Source: Rhodoferax sp. WC2427
GTDB lineage: Bacteria > Pseudomonadota > Gammaproteobacteria > Burkholderiales > Burkholderiaceae_C
Reading direction: 5' to 3'
DNA: 64,000 bases
Assembly (NCBI RefSeq): GCF_040822085.1
Contig: NZ_CP162006.1
Coordinates: forward strand, 2,790,001 to 2,854,000
Of this stretch, positions 37,564 to 46,272 are shown piece after piece (within the stretch, counting starts at the first letter, position 1; the number at the start of each line of letters is the position of its first letter). The notes under the pieces were generated by a model, which saw nothing but the letters and a program-made list of their open reading frames with translations, did no database searches and had not been told where the DNA came from. The position numbers and the translations under genes are program-made.

Positions 37564-38967
37564 TTACTGAACGTGCCCGGCGGCCTTGAGCTCTTGCCAC
37601 GTCAGGTCCAGACATAGCAAGATCAGCGCCACCATCTCGTCAATTTGCGCGTGCGTCATCACCAGCGGCGGGGCAATGATCATGCGGTCGCCCACGGCAC
37701 GCATCACCAGGCCGTTGGCAAAGCAGTGCTTGCGGCACAGCATGCCCACCGACAGGCTCTCGTCAAAGCGCTCGCCGGTCTGCTTGTTTTTCACCAGCAC
37801 CAGCCCGGCCACAAAACCGCAGGTTTCGGCGTGGGCTACCAGCGGATGGTCGTTGAGCGCGCCGTACTTTTGCGCCAGGTAGGGGCCGATATCGGTGCGT
37901 ACCCGCTCGACCAGGTTTTCGCGCTCCATGATGGCGATGTTGGCCAGCGCGACGGCGCAGGCTACCGGATGGCCGCTGTAGGTGTAGCCATGGTTGAACT
38001 CGCCGCCCTTTTCGATCAGCACCTTGGCCACGCGGTCGCCCACCAGCACGCCGCCCAGCGGTATGTAGCCACTGGTTACACCTTTTGCAAAAGTGACCAA
38101 ATCAGGCTTGTAGCCAAACTTCTCATAGGCAAACCAGTGGCCCAGCCGGCCAAAGGCGCAGATCACCTCGTCGCTGATCAGCAAGATGCCGTATTTATCG
38201 ACGATGCGCTGGATCTCCGGCCAGTAGGTCGCGGGCGGAATGATCACCCCGCCCGCGCCCTGCACCGGCTCGCCAATGAAGGCCGCCACCTTGTCGGGGC
38301 CAACCTCCAGAATCTTGGCTTCCAGCCAGCCCGCTGCGCGCAAGCCGAACGCGTCTGCAGTTTCCCCCGGCAGTGCGTTCTCTACGCCGTAAGGCTGTTC
38401 GATGTGGGTGATGTTGGGAATCGGCAGGTCGCCCTGGGCGTGCATGCCCGACATGCCGCTGAGCGAGGCCGCCGCCATGGTGCTGCCGTGGTAGCCGTTG
38501 TGGCGACTGATGATGACCTTGCGCTGCGGCTGGCCCAGCAGGTCCCAGTAGCGGCGCACCATGCGCACATTGGAGTCGTTGCTTTCGCTGCCGCTGCAGG
38601 AATAAAACACGTGCTCGAAGCCGCGCCCGTCCACTTTGGGGGCCAGGCTGGCCAGCTTGGCGGCCAGGGTGGCGGCGGGCACGTTGGTGGTCTGGAAGAA
38701 GCTGTTGTAGTAGGGCAGCGTCAGCATTTGCTGGTAGGCGGCATCGGCCAGCTCCTTGCGGCCGTAGCCCACGCTGACGCACCACAGGCCGCTCATCGCG
38801 TCGAGCAGGCGGTTGCCCTCGGAATCCCAGATGTAGATGCCATCGGCGCGGGTGATGACCTTGGCGCCGCGTGCGTTCAGGTCCTGGAAGTCGGTGAAGG
38901 GGTGGAGAAAGTGGGCGCTGTCCAGCGCCTGGATTTCTGCGGTATTGACGGTATTTGGCATAGGCAT
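37564..38967 (-). CDS. spuC: Putrescine-pyruvate aminotransferase (SpuC type)
   Basis: A 467-aa class III PLP aminotransferase. HFLHPFTDFQDLNARGAKVI opens the protein, GLWCVSVGYGRKELADAAYQ is the substrate region, and YSCSGSESNDSNVRMVRRYW binds phosphate. LLISDEVICAFGRLGHWFAY has the PLP-binding Asp, and LVTFAKGVTSGYIPLGGVLV the Schiff-base Lys. The family moves an amino group from putrescine or similar amines to pyruvate, making 4-aminobutanal. Its presence with puuA and puuD means both transaminase and gamma-glutamyl routes are encoded together. Start MPMPNTVN at 38967. Confidence 0.9.
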   Translation of the reverse strand: MPMPNTVNTAEIQALDSAHFLHPFTDFQDLNARGAKVITRADGIYIWDSEGNRLLDAMSGLWCVSVGYGRKELADAAYQQMLTLPYYNSFFQTTNVPAATLAAKLASLAPKVDGRGFEHVFYSCSGSESNDSNVRMVRRYWDLLGQPQRKVIISRHNGYHGSTMAAASLSGMSGMHAQGDLPIPNITHIEQPYGVENALPGETADAFGLRAAGWLEAKILEVGPDKVAAFIGEPVQGAGGVIIPPATYWPEIQRIVDKYGILLISDEVICAFGRLGHWFAYEKFGYKPDLVTFAKGVTSGYIPLGGVLVGDRVAKVLIEKGGEFNHGYTYSGHPVACAVALANIAIMERENLVERVRTDIGPYLAQKYGALNDHPLVAHAETCGFVAGLVLVKNKQTGERFDESLSVGMLCRKHCFANGLVMRAVGDRMIIAPPLVMTHAQIDEMVALILLCLDLTWQELKAAGHVQ

Positions 38968-38983
38968 TTTCTGGAGTTGATGT

Positions 38984-40363
38984 TCAAACGTGCAGCAGGA
39001 GGTGCTCGCGTTCCCAGGGCGAAATCACCTTCATGAACTCTTCAAACTCCAGCTCCTTGATCTCGGTGTAGACGGTGATGAACTCCTTGCCCAGGATGTC
39101 GTGCAGATCGGTCTCGTTGCGCAGCAGGTCCAGCGCCTCGCCCAGGCTGCGCGGCAGCGAGAACGGGGCCAGGTAGGCGTCGCCCTTCATCTCGGCCTTG
39201 GGCTTGATCTTCTTTTGCATGCCCAGGTAGCCGCAGGCCAGCGTCATGGCCATGGCCACGTAGGGGTTCGCATCCACGCCAATCACACGGTTTTCCACCC
39301 GCCGCGCCTGCGGGCTGGAGATGGGCGAACGGATGCCGACCGTGCGGTTGTCGTAGCCCCATTCGGTGTTGATGGGCGCCGCGGTGTTGCGCGACAGGCG
39401 GCGGTAGCTGTTGACGTACGGGGCCACCAGGGCCATGGCGGCGGGCTGGTAGCGCTGCAGGCCGCCGATGTAGTGGAAGAAGGCCTCGGACGGCGTGCCG
39501 TCGTCGTTGCTGAAGATATTCTTGCCCGTGGCCTTGCTGACCAGGCTCTGGTGCACATGCATGGCGCTGCCGGGCTCGCCCTCAATGGGCTTGGCCATGA
39601 AGGTGGCGTACATGTCGTGGCGCAGCGCCACCTCGCGCACCGTGCGCTTGAAGAAGAACACCTCGTCGGCCAGGCCCAGCGGGTGCGCGTGGAAGAAGTT
39701 GATCTCCATCTGCCCGGCACCGGCCTCGTGGATCAGGGTGTCCACGTTGAGCTCCATCTTGTCGCAATAGTCGTACAGCTCTTCAAACAGCGGATCAAAT
39801 TCATTCACCGCGTCGATGCTGTAGGACTGGCGCGAGGTTTCGGCCCGGCCGCTGCGGCCGATCGGCGGGCGCAGCACGGTGTTGGGGTCGGTGTTGCGGG
39901 CCACCAGGTAGAACTCCAGCTCGGGCGCCACCACCGGCTCCAGGCCCATCTCGGCATACAGGTCGCACACGCGGCGCAGCACGCTGCGGGGCGCAAACGG
40001 CACCAGCTTGCCCTCGCGGTCGTAGCAGTCGTGGATGACCTGGGCGGTAGGGTCAGTGGCCCAGGGAACGATGCGTACGGTGGATGCATCGGGGCGCAGC
40101 TGCATGTCGCGGTCGGTGGGATTCACCACGTCGTAGTACGGGCCCTGGGACGGCAGCTCGCCGGTCACACCCATGGCCACCACGGCCTCGGGGATGCGCA
40201 TGCCGCGGTCTTCGGTGAACTTGGCACGGGGCAGAATCTTGCCGCGCGCCACCCCGGTCAGGTCGGGCACCAGGCATTCCACCTCGGTAACCCGGCGCTC
40301 GTTGAGCCAATTTTCCAGGTCGTTGAAGGTCATGTTTTCTTTTTTGACATCAGCCATAGGCAA
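38984..40363 (-). CDS. puuA: Gamma-glutamylputrescine synthetase (glutamine synthetase family)
   Basis: A 459-aa protein of the GS type III-like PuuA/SpuI group. ECLVPDLTGVARGKILPRAK is the N-terminal beta-grasp region. Catalytic blocks are APELEFYLVAR (metal Glu), EAGAGQMEINFFHAHPLGLA, AMHVHQSLVS (metal His), NTEWGYDNRTVGIRSPISSP (with Arg for ATP and glutamate) and ENRVIGVDANPYVAMAMTLA. It ligates glutamate to putrescine with ATP in the cytoplasm. spuC follows 16 bases downstream. The segment EVECLVPDLTGVARGK marks it off from true glutamine synthetase GlnA, which has different N-terminal sequence. Confidence 0.9.
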   Translation of the reverse strand: MPMADVKKENMTFNDLENWLNERRVTEVECLVPDLTGVARGKILPRAKFTEDRGMRIPEAVVAMGVTGELPSQGPYYDVVNPTDRDMQLRPDASTVRIVPWATDPTAQVIHDCYDREGKLVPFAPRSVLRRVCDLYAEMGLEPVVAPELEFYLVARNTDPNTVLRPPIGRSGRAETSRQSYSIDAVNEFDPLFEELYDYCDKMELNVDTLIHEAGAGQMEINFFHAHPLGLADEVFFFKRTVREVALRHDMYATFMAKPIEGEPGSAMHVHQSLVSKATGKNIFSNDDGTPSEAFFHYIGGLQRYQPAAMALVAPYVNSYRRLSRNTAAPINTEWGYDNRTVGIRSPISSPQARRVENRVIGVDANPYVAMAMTLACGYLGMQKKIKPKAEMKGDAYLAPFSLPRSLGEALDLLRNETDLHDILGKEFITVYTEIKELEFEEFMKVISPWEREHLLLHV

Positions 40364-40391
40364 TTTCTCCAGTTGGGTTAGGTTGCTATGA

Positions 40392-40431
40392 CTTACGGAG
40401 CGCCCACACTAGGTGCTGAGCGCTGCGTAAG
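40392..40431. repeat. Inverted repeat between puuD and puuA
   Basis: CTTACG-g-AGCGC (40392-40403) pairs with GCGCT-g-CGTAAG (40420-40431), one G:G mismatch, 16-base loop. A T-run follows only on the plus strand, where no gene would need it. Arms resemble those at 36216-36271. Confidence 0.5.
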
Positions 40432-40439
40432 CCGTTTTT

Positions 40440-41297
40440 TCACTTCACTGAGGTAGCGCCCGCCAGGCGCTGTCTCAGTGCTTTTTCACGCTTGCGTGAT
40501 CTGCACGCGGCCCCGAAGGCCGCAAATATTGCTGTGTAAAAGGGGTTCTCCGACCAGCGCCACTCGGGGTGCCACTGCACCGCATAGGCAAACGCCGCAG
40601 CGCCGGTGATCTCGAAAGCTTCGATCAGCCCGTCGGGTGCATGGGCAATGGCCCGCAGGCCCGGGGCCAGCCGCCCGATGCCCTGGCCGTGCAGCGAGTT
40701 CACCCGGGTTTGCACGCCCCCAGCCCACTGGGCCATGGCCGAATCGGGGGCGATGCGCAGCTCGTGGCTCAGACCGTATTGCGTGGCCAGGGGGGCGGTT
40801 TCGTCCTCCCGGTGGTCCTGCAGGCCGGGTACGGCGTGCACCGCCTGGTGCAGGCTGCCGCCCAGGGCCACGTTGATTTCCTGGAACCCCCGGCAGGCCC
40901 CCAGCAGCGGCACGCCCTGGGCGATGCAATGCTGCACGAGCGCAAAGGTGAGCGCGTCGCGGGCCGGGTCCAGCGGCAAGCTGGGGTCGGCCACGGGCTC
41001 ATTGAAATGGGAAGGATGCACATTCGACGGCGAGCCGGTGAGCATGACCCCGTCCACCAGGGCCAACAGCGCAGGAATATCGGCCACGTCGGCCAGCGGA
41101 AAGCTGACTGGCTGGGCCAGCGCACCGTCGCGCACGGCGCGGGCGTATTTGTCGCCCAGGTACAGGTAAGGCAGCGACACATCGTCCCCACCACGCTGGC
41201 GGTGGTCCATCGGCAGCCAGACGAGGGGGCGCGGCGTTACCAGAGGGCTGCGCAATTCAAAGGGGTTAACGGTGTTTGCATCTGAGGTGGAGGTCAT
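40440..41297 (-). CDS. puuD: Gamma-glutamyl-GABA hydrolase (class I amidotransferase)
   Basis: A 285-aa peptidase C26 enzyme. GVPLLGACRGFQEINVALGG carries the nucleophile Cys in the GACRG elbow, and FAYAVQWHPEWRW supplies His and Glu of the triad. PLVWLPMDHRQRG at the N-terminus and VDGVMLTGSPSNVHPSHFNE are typical of PuuD. It releases GABA and glutamate from gamma-glutamyl-GABA. It is the first gene of the minus-strand cluster, so the promoter of the putrescine locus is expected in the gap above 41297. The C-terminus is basic (RSRKREKALRQRL). Confidence 0.9.
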   Translation of the reverse strand: MTSTSDANTVNPFELRSPLVTPRPLVWLPMDHRQRGGDDVSLPYLYLGDKYARAVRDGALAQPVSFPLADVADIPALLALVDGVMLTGSPSNVHPSHFNEPVADPSLPLDPARDALTFALVQHCIAQGVPLLGACRGFQEINVALGGSLHQAVHAVPGLQDHREDETAPLATQYGLSHELRIAPDSAMAQWAGGVQTRVNSLHGQGIGRLAPGLRAIAHAPDGLIEAFEITGAAAFAYAVQWHPEWRWSENPFYTAIFAAFGAACRSRKREKALRQRLAGATSVK

Positions 41298-41386
41298 GCC
41301 AGCCAGGGTCCAGAGGAAGTTGTTACCAATCCGTAATCCACTTCACTGTAACCCACGCGCCGCACTTTCGCCGATCACAACACTCT

Positions 41387-41440
41387 ATTTTTTGTAGCTG
41401 CTTGTGCCGATGGAATAAGCACAAGAGGCAGATTTGATGC
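41387..41440 (-). repeat. Dispersed hairpin repeat, copy 6
   Basis: It reads TTTTTTGTAGCTG, CTTGTGC, CGATGGAATAA, GCACAAG, AGGCAGATTTGAT. Here the stem is CTTGTGC/GCACAAG, different from other copies but still fully paired, which is compensatory change. Confidence 0.75.
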
Positions 41441-41455
41441 TGGTAATCATGGATT

Positions 41456-42487
41456 TCACCGGGGTGTCGCGTACAAGACGTTGACCAATTGCGCCAACCG
41501 CGCTCCGGCCTTGGTCAGCTGCCGGGTCTGCAGGGCATCCTGCCGGGCGCGGTAGTCGGCCGGTTCGGCCAGCGTGGCGGGCCACACCCTCCCCCTGTCC
41601 AGCCTGGACGGGCCTACCGTGACGCCCGCGAACGCCGCCCCCGACACCGCCACAGTGTCGCTGGCCCAGGTCTGCGCCAGGCGACCCGCAGCCGCCCGGC
41701 TCTTGCGCAGCGCCCGCGCGGCTTGGACCATGCTGGCGGGCACGGCATCGGCGCGCAGGCCGTCGGGCAGATCGTCCCACAGCGCGTGCAGGTTGTCGCC
41801 ATGGCCCATGTCGAGGCTGTTGCCACCACGGGTTTCCAGCGGTTCAGGCCCTCCCGGCGCGTCGGGATCTACCGTATTGCCAGCCTCATCCAGGTACAGC
41901 GCGCCCACATGCAGTGGCTGGTGCAGGTCGCCGATGAAATGCGCCAGCAGCCGCAGGGCCTCGCCCCGGCTGGTGATGCTGAACGGCGGCGGCACCGGCT
42001 GGCCCTGCAATTGGGCAATGGCGGCGTTGATGGCATGCACCAGGTCGTGGTCATTGGTGCCTACGTAGCCCATTCTGTAGCGGCCGTGCTGGTAGGCCAC
42101 ATCGGCGTAGTGGTAGGTTTTGTGGCAGTCGCGCAACTGGCCGCAGGTGTTCCAGTTGCGCGACGCGTAGCTTTGCATGGCCTGCACGCCCTCGGCGGTC
42201 TCAAAACGGGTGCAAGCGGGCGACGGCCAGCGCTCGTCCGCCGCATATTCAAAACCCCGCGTGCCCAGGCCCACCCCCTTGGCGCAATCGGCCCAGGGCG
42301 CCGCCTGGGCCAAGGTCAGCCCCATGTCGCGCTGTAGCCCGGCCCGGGCCTGCGGGGTCAGCAACTGGTCGGCAATGGCACCCACCAGCATGTGCCCCTG
42401 GTGGCCCCAGGCAGCCGCGCGCAATGGTGCCAGACAGGCCAGCACCAGCAGCCATCCCAACCAGCAAGTTTGTCTTTTGTTCAGCAT
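41456..42487 (-). CDS. S1/P1-type zinc-dependent nuclease
   Basis: A 343-aa secreted nuclease. After the signal peptide (CWLGWLLVLACLAPLRAAA) the mature protein begins WGHQGHMLVGAIA. The N-terminal Trp and following His are zinc ligands in this family. Further ligands appear in KTYHYADVAY, GTNDHDLVHAI, LLAHFIGDLHQPLHVG and GHGDNLHALWDD. It should cut single-stranded DNA and RNA in the periplasm or medium, for nutrient release. It is 9 bases downstream of the methyltransferase gene on the same strand; no functional link is evident. Confidence 0.9.
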   Translation of the reverse strand: MLNKRQTCWLGWLLVLACLAPLRAAAWGHQGHMLVGAIADQLLTPQARAGLQRDMGLTLAQAAPWADCAKGVGLGTRGFEYAADERWPSPACTRFETAEGVQAMQSYASRNWNTCGQLRDCHKTYHYADVAYQHGRYRMGYVGTNDHDLVHAINAAIAQLQGQPVPPPFSITSRGEALRLLAHFIGDLHQPLHVGALYLDEAGNTVDPDAPGGPEPLETRGGNSLDMGHGDNLHALWDDLPDGLRADAVPASMVQAARALRKSRAAAGRLAQTWASDTVAVSGAAFAGVTVGPSRLDRGRVWPATLAEPADYRARQDALQTRQLTKAGARLAQLVNVLYATPR

Positions 42488-42496
42488 ATGCGGACG

Positions 42497-43261
42497 CTAA
42501 ATTTTGACAGGCTTTTTAGCCAGCAGCGCATGCATCCAATTGGCATGCCGGGGTGTGCAGGCGGCCTGGGCTTTTTGCAACTGCACCGCCAGCCGGGTGT
42601 AGACCTTTTGCGGCAGGGTGCGGGCCGGTGGCGGCTGCAAGGCGGCCCCGCAGTGGATGCACGGCTCGTCCTGGATGTAGGTGCCATACGGGTTGCCCGC
42701 CAAGTCCATGAGCCAGGCCGACACCGCATTGGTGCCTGGCTCGGCAACCCCCACCAGGGTTTGCCGCTGTACCCCGTATGCAGGAAACAGCGACCGCAGC
42801 CGCGCTTCGTCAAACCGGTTCACATGGCCCCAAGGCGGGTTGCGGCCACCGCAGCGCTGGCAGGTGCTGCGGCCATGGCGGATATCTTGCCGGTAGGGCA
42901 CGCCCACCACGATGTAGCGCGCCGCCACCCGCGCCAGCTCGGCGCACACCCGGGGAAGTTGCGGCGGGGGAATGTGTTCCAGCACTTCGGCGCACAACAG
43001 CAGGTCGAACGCACCATTGTGGAATTGCAGCGCCGCCGCGTCGCCCTGCACGCACCGCACACGGGGGTCGTCCAGTTCGGGCTGGGCCAGGTCCAGGGCG
43101 GTCACCTGGGCATAGCGGTCGGCCAGGTGCCGGGCCAGGAAACCATCGCGGGCACCGATGTCCAGCGCGGTCTGCACATCGGTCGGCAGCAAAGCCATCA
43201 AATCCGCCACACGCTGCCGGTCGGTCAGGCTGTTGCGGTTGTCTTCCAGACTGAGGAACAT
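42497..43261 (-). CDS. Class I SAM-dependent methyltransferase with zinc-knuckle
   Basis: A 254-aa protein. VQTALDIGARDGFLARHLAD is motif I of the SAM site, VTALDLAQPELDDPRV holds the acidic ribose ligand, and FDLLLCAEVLEHIPPPQLPR is motif IV. After the Rossmann core there is CQRCGGRNPPWGHVNRFDEA, then a later CIHCGAAL, four Cys that could bind one zinc. A close AGGAGG precedes the ATG. Related enzymes occur in surface-glycan and lipid modification, but the substrate is not deducible. The gene leads a short operon with the S1/P1 nuclease. Confidence 0.8.
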   Translation of the reverse strand: MFLSLEDNRNSLTDRQRVADLMALLPTDVQTALDIGARDGFLARHLADRYAQVTALDLAQPELDDPRVRCVQGDAAALQFHNGAFDLLLCAEVLEHIPPPQLPRVCAELARVAARYIVVGVPYRQDIRHGRSTCQRCGGRNPPWGHVNRFDEARLRSLFPAYGVQRQTLVGVAEPGTNAVSAWLMDLAGNPYGTYIQDEPCIHCGAALQPPPARTLPQKVYTRLAVQLQKAQAACTPRHANWMHALLAKKPVKI

Positions 43262-43396
43262 TTTGCGACCTCCTTACCTTGGAACGCGGGCACGTTCTTG
43301 CCAGCAGCAAAACATATACCACCATGCCGCGCCAGGCCCCCTGTAAGCGTGCCGCCGATACGCATGAATTGCAAGCCCCGCCAGATAGCCAACCAC

Positions 43397-43423
43397 AAAA
43401 AGCCGGCACATCGCTGTGCCGGC
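43397..43423 (-). terminator. Intrinsic terminator after the Ser/Gly-rich gene
   Basis: GCCGGCACA (43402-43410) and TGTGCCGGC (43415-43423) form a perfect 9-bp stem with a 4-base loop, followed on the minus strand by a T-run. It lies 22 bases after the stop of the gene 43445-43789. Confidence 0.85.
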
Positions 43424-43444
43424 CTGGTGGGTGCGGTGTGGCGG

Positions 43445-43789
43445 TTAGGGCGTGCCGGTGGGCGCCGTGTCGTCTGTTCCACGTCCTTGGCGCACATGGC
43501 CTGGCGCATCGTCGGCACCGCGCGCCTGGCGCACATGGCCTGCCGCGTCATCGGCTCCACGGCCTGCGCGGCCCGCGCTGGCATCGTCGCCGGATGCCGA
43601 ATGCGATGGCGATGCAGCAGAGGCAGACGACGAACCGGCGGAGGACGCACTGGACGACGATTTGCCGGAAGAGCCCGAAGAGCCCGAGCTGCCAGAGCTG
43701 CCTCCCTTGCCTGCCATGGCCGGAGCGCAGGCCAGTGCGAGGAGCAGGCTGGCAACGGTGGCCACCAAGGCCGTGCGAAGTGTGTACAT
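43445..43789 (-). CDS. Small secreted Ser/Gly-rich protein
   Basis: A 114-aa protein with a signal peptide (TALVATVASLLLALACAPAM, cleaved after AMA). The mature part starts GKGGSSGSSGSSGSSGKSSS, a low-complexity Ser/Gly tract. Its C-terminal part has an imperfect repeat, GADDAAGHVRQARGADDAPGHVRQGRG. I do not recognise a family. It is divergent from the DUF6502 gene and has its own terminator. Its Ser/Gly tract resembles the tail of the DUF5666 protein on the other side, suggesting related secreted products under one control region. Confidence 0.65.
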   Translation of the reverse strand: MYTLRTALVATVASLLLALACAPAMAGKGGSSGSSGSSGSSGKSSSSASSAGSSSASAASPSHSASGDDASAGRAGRGADDAAGHVRQARGADDAPGHVRQGRGTDDTAPTGTP

Positions 43790-43830
43790 GGTGTGGTTCC
43801 TTAAAAAGAGGGTTTAGAGGCGGCTTGTGT

Positions 43831-43910
43831 GTGAATTTTTCCCACACACGACGCCACTATATGCGGGAAATTTTCCCACTGCAATGTTTTTGTGTAATTT
43901 TTTCCCACGA
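43831..43910. promoter_or_regulatory. Three TTTTCCCAC-type repeats in a divergent promoter
   Basis: Related sites GTGAATTTTTCCCACAC (43831-43847), GCGGGAAATTTTCCCACTG (43864-43882) and GTGTAATTTTTTCCCACGA (43892-43910) lie between divergent genes. Each has a T-run then CCCAC, and the middle one is a near-palindrome GGGAAATTTTCCC. Spacings of 34 and 29 bases between CCCAC boxes are about three helical turns. They look like operators for a regulator of both genes, possibly the DUF6502 protein itself. Confidence 0.55.
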
Positions 43911-43928
43911 ACGCGTTATATTGAGGCC

Positions 43929-44813
43929 ATGGATAGCTCTAGCACCTCGCCCGCGGGACCCCCGCCTTCTCTCGTCCGCGCCCTGCGCAAAGTTCTGCGC
44001 CCGGTGGTGCGGGTCATGTTGTCGCAAGGCATTACCTATCCCTACCTCGCAGAACTGTTGAAAAATCTGTTCGTCGACGTGGCCGAAAGTGAATTCCGCC
44101 TGGACAACAAGCCGCCTACCGACAGCCGCGTCAGCCTCATGACGGGGGTGCACCGAAAAGACGTGAGCCGCCTGCGGTCCGAGCTCCAACGGACGACGGA
44201 CGCGGTGCCAGACGTCGTGTCCCTCGGCGCCGCGCTGGTGGCTGTCTGGCTGGGCACGGCGCGCTACCTGCAGGAAGACGGCAGCCCCCTCCCCTTGGCG
44301 CGCTTTGCCAGCGACGGCGGCGAGCAGTCGTTTGAAAGCCTGGTGGCGGGCGTGAACAGCGACATCCGCCCCCGTGTGGTGTTGGACGAGTGGCTGCGCC
44401 TGGGCGTGGTGCACATCGACGCGGCCAACCGGGTGTGCTTGAATGCCGAAGCCTTTGTGCCCAGCGAAGGTTTTGACGAAAAAGCCTATTACTTCGGCCA
44501 CAACCTGCATGACCATGCGGCCGCAGCCGCCAGCAACCTGCTGGGAGGCAAGCCGCCGTTTCTGGAGCGCAGCGTGCAGTACGACGCACTCAGCGAAGCC
44601 TCCATTGCCCTGCTGGCCCGGCAAAGCACGGACGCCGCCATGAAAGCCCTGCTGGCCGTCAATAAAAACGCCCTGTCCCTGGAACAGGCGGACGCCGCAC
44701 ACAGCACGCCCCGCCACCGCATGACCTTCGGCGTGTACTTTTACGCCGAACCGGTGGCGGCGGATGCCGACGCCGATGCCTCCCTCACCCGGCCCCCGGG
44801 AGCGACGCCATGA
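43929..44813 (+). CDS. DUF6502 family protein
   Basis: A 294-aa cytoplasmic protein. LVRALRKVLRPVVRVMLSQG, then ITYPYLAELLKNLFVDVAES, and DSRVSLMTGVHRKDVSRLRS near the N-terminus match the DUF6502 pattern as I know it. The N-terminal portion looks like an HTH and suggests DNA binding, but the family is uncharacterised. ATG 43929 is chosen because upstream codons lie in the operator-like repeats. Its stop overlaps the start of the DUF5666 gene (ATGA), so the two are co-translated. Autoregulation through the three upstream repeats is an inference. Confidence 0.8.
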   Translation: MDSSSTSPAGPPPSLVRALRKVLRPVVRVMLSQGITYPYLAELLKNLFVDVAESEFRLDNKPPTDSRVSLMTGVHRKDVSRLRSELQRTTDAVPDVVSLGAALVAVWLGTARYLQEDGSPLPLARFASDGGEQSFESLVAGVNSDIRPRVVLDEWLRLGVVHIDAANRVCLNAEAFVPSEGFDEKAYYFGHNLHDHAAAAASNLLGGKPPFLERSVQYDALSEASIALLARQSTDAAMKALLAVNKNALSLEQADAAHSTPRHRMTFGVYFYAEPVAADADADASLTRPPGATP

Positions 44814-46240
44814 GCCCCCGCTGGCTGGGTCTTCCCGCCGCGGCGCTGCTGGCCGCCCTGCTCAGCGCGCCACACGCCTTTGCCGCCAACGTCTGCGGCA
44901 CAAGCGACTCGCCGATCAACCCCCAGGCCGTTGCGCCGGGCATCGGCGGCACGGGCGACACTGCGCTGCGCCCGGGCCTCGGTGGTACCGGTGATGTAGC
45001 CGCCAAACCGGGCCTTGGCGGCACCGGTATCGACGCTGCCAGGCACAATGACAACGGCGGCATTGGGGGTACCGGCATCGTGGGCGTGATCACCGGTTTC
45101 GCCAGCATCTGCGTCAACGGCATGGAAGTGCACTACGACAAGACCACCCCGATCCACGACAACGGCCTGCCCGCCCAGGCCAGCACGCTGTCGGTGGGTC
45201 AGGTGGTCGTGGTGACGGCCCTGGGCGAAGCAGACGAACTGCAAGCGCGGCAGATTGCGCTGCAGCACCTGGCCATCGGACCGGTGGCTTCTGTGAACCT
45301 TGCCCGCGGCGAGCTGGAAGTACTGGGGCAAACCGTGCACTGGAGCGGAGACGCCGCACAGCTGGCAGGCCTGCAAACGGGACAATGGCTGCGCATCAGC
45401 GGCATGCGGCTCAGCGACGGCAGCATCGACATGTCGAACCTGCAGGCTGTGCCGCCCCAGGCGCAGGCGCTGCTCACGGGCCCTGCAGAACAAGGCACCC
45501 CTGGCAGCATCCGGGTCGGTGGCACCACGGTGCACACCGACCAACTCGGCTTCATCGACGGCCTGCGGGCCTGGCGCGCCGCAAGAAGCGGACAGGAAAT
45601 CCAGATCCGTGGCACCTGGGACGGGCATATGCTGGTAGCCACCGCCCTGCAGGCAGAGCCCACACGCAGTGCATTGGGGCAGGTGGCGCGCGTCGTCATG
45701 GAAGGCTATGTCCGATCGGCCTCGCGGGACAGCCTGGACATTGGCCAGGGCCGCATGGCACTGGCCAGCACCTTGCCCGGGGCCGAGCGGGCTGCGCTGA
45801 GTGGCGACAGGGAACAACGGGTCCGGATTACCGGTCTGCGCGACAGCCAAGACCGCGTGACGGTGCAACACATCGAGGTGCGCCACAGCGAAGCCAAGCG
45901 CAGCAGCGCCCAAAGCGGCAAAAAAGCGGGCAGCACCAGCAGTGGCAGCTCTGACGACTCCAGCGGCAGCTCGGGCTCGCAAACCTCGGGCAAAACCGAA
46001 ACGGGGGATGACAGCAAAAGCGGTACCAGTACGAGTGGCAGTACCAGTGGCAGCACCAGCACCAGCACCAGCACCAGCACCAGCGGCAGTGGCAGTGGCA
46101 GTGGCAGTGGCAGTTCAGGTTCTTCCGGAAGTTCGGGTAGCTCCGGCAGTTCTGGCAGCTCCGGAAGTTCGGGTAGCTCCGGCAGCTCGGGTGGCTCAGG
46201 GAGCTCTGGCGGTTCGGGAGGTAAGGGCAAAGGAAAATAG
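44810..46240 (+). CDS. DUF5666 secreted protein with Ser/Gly tail
   Basis: A 476-aa secreted protein with signal peptide LLAALLSAPHAFA. Four GIGGTG/GLGGTG repeats follow at about 43-90. Tandem OB-like DUF5666 domains follow (for example YDKTTPIHDNGLPAQASTLS, VGQVVVVTALG, and later GQWLRISGMRLSDGSIDMSN and GQEIQIRGTWDGHMLVATAL). The last ~120 residues are a Ser/Gly/Thr tract encoded by short tandem repeats (for example CAGTGGCAGTGG, 46083-46115) with high length-mutation potential. The function is unknown. The extended tail suggests a surface-exposed or wall-spanning location. It is co-translated with DUF6502. Confidence 0.75.
   Translation: MSPRWLGLPAAALLAALLSAPHAFAANVCGTSDSPINPQAVAPGIGGTGDTALRPGLGGTGDVAAKPGLGGTGIDAARHNDNGGIGGTGIVGVITGFASICVNGMEVHYDKTTPIHDNGLPAQASTLSVGQVVVVTALGEADELQARQIALQHLAIGPVASVNLARGELEVLGQTVHWSGDAAQLAGLQTGQWLRISGMRLSDGSIDMSNLQAVPPQAQALLTGPAEQGTPGSIRVGGTTVHTDQLGFIDGLRAWRAARSGQEIQIRGTWDGHMLVATALQAEPTRSALGQVARVVMEGYVRSASRDSLDIGQGRMALASTLPGAERAALSGDREQRVRITGLRDSQDRVTVQHIEVRHSEAKRSSAQSGKKAGSTSSGSSDDSSGSSGSQTSGKTETGDDSKSGTSTSGSTSGSTSTSTSTSTSGSGSGSGSGSSGSSGSSGSSGSSGSSGSSGSSGSSGGSGSSGGSGGKGKGK
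46085..46230 (+). repeat. Coding microsatellite for Ser/Gly tail
   Basis: Tandem 6-base units GGCAGT and 9-base units such as TCCGGCAGT/TCTGGCAGC encode GSGSGS and SGSSGS. All units are multiples of three, so slippage would change the tail length without a frameshift. Confidence 0.75.
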
Positions 46241-46272
46241 TCGGCGCACAGCGCAGCAGCCAGGACTTTTTT

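Noticed and set aside
40392..40440. Terminator between puuD and puuA
   Set aside because: The T-run follows the hairpin only on the plus strand, whereas the genes are on the minus strand, so it should not end their transcript.
46085..46230. Tandem repeats at the end of the DUF5666 gene as a non-coding satellite
   Set aside because: All units are multiples of three and continue the reading frame to a stop, so they are coding Ser/Gly repeats.
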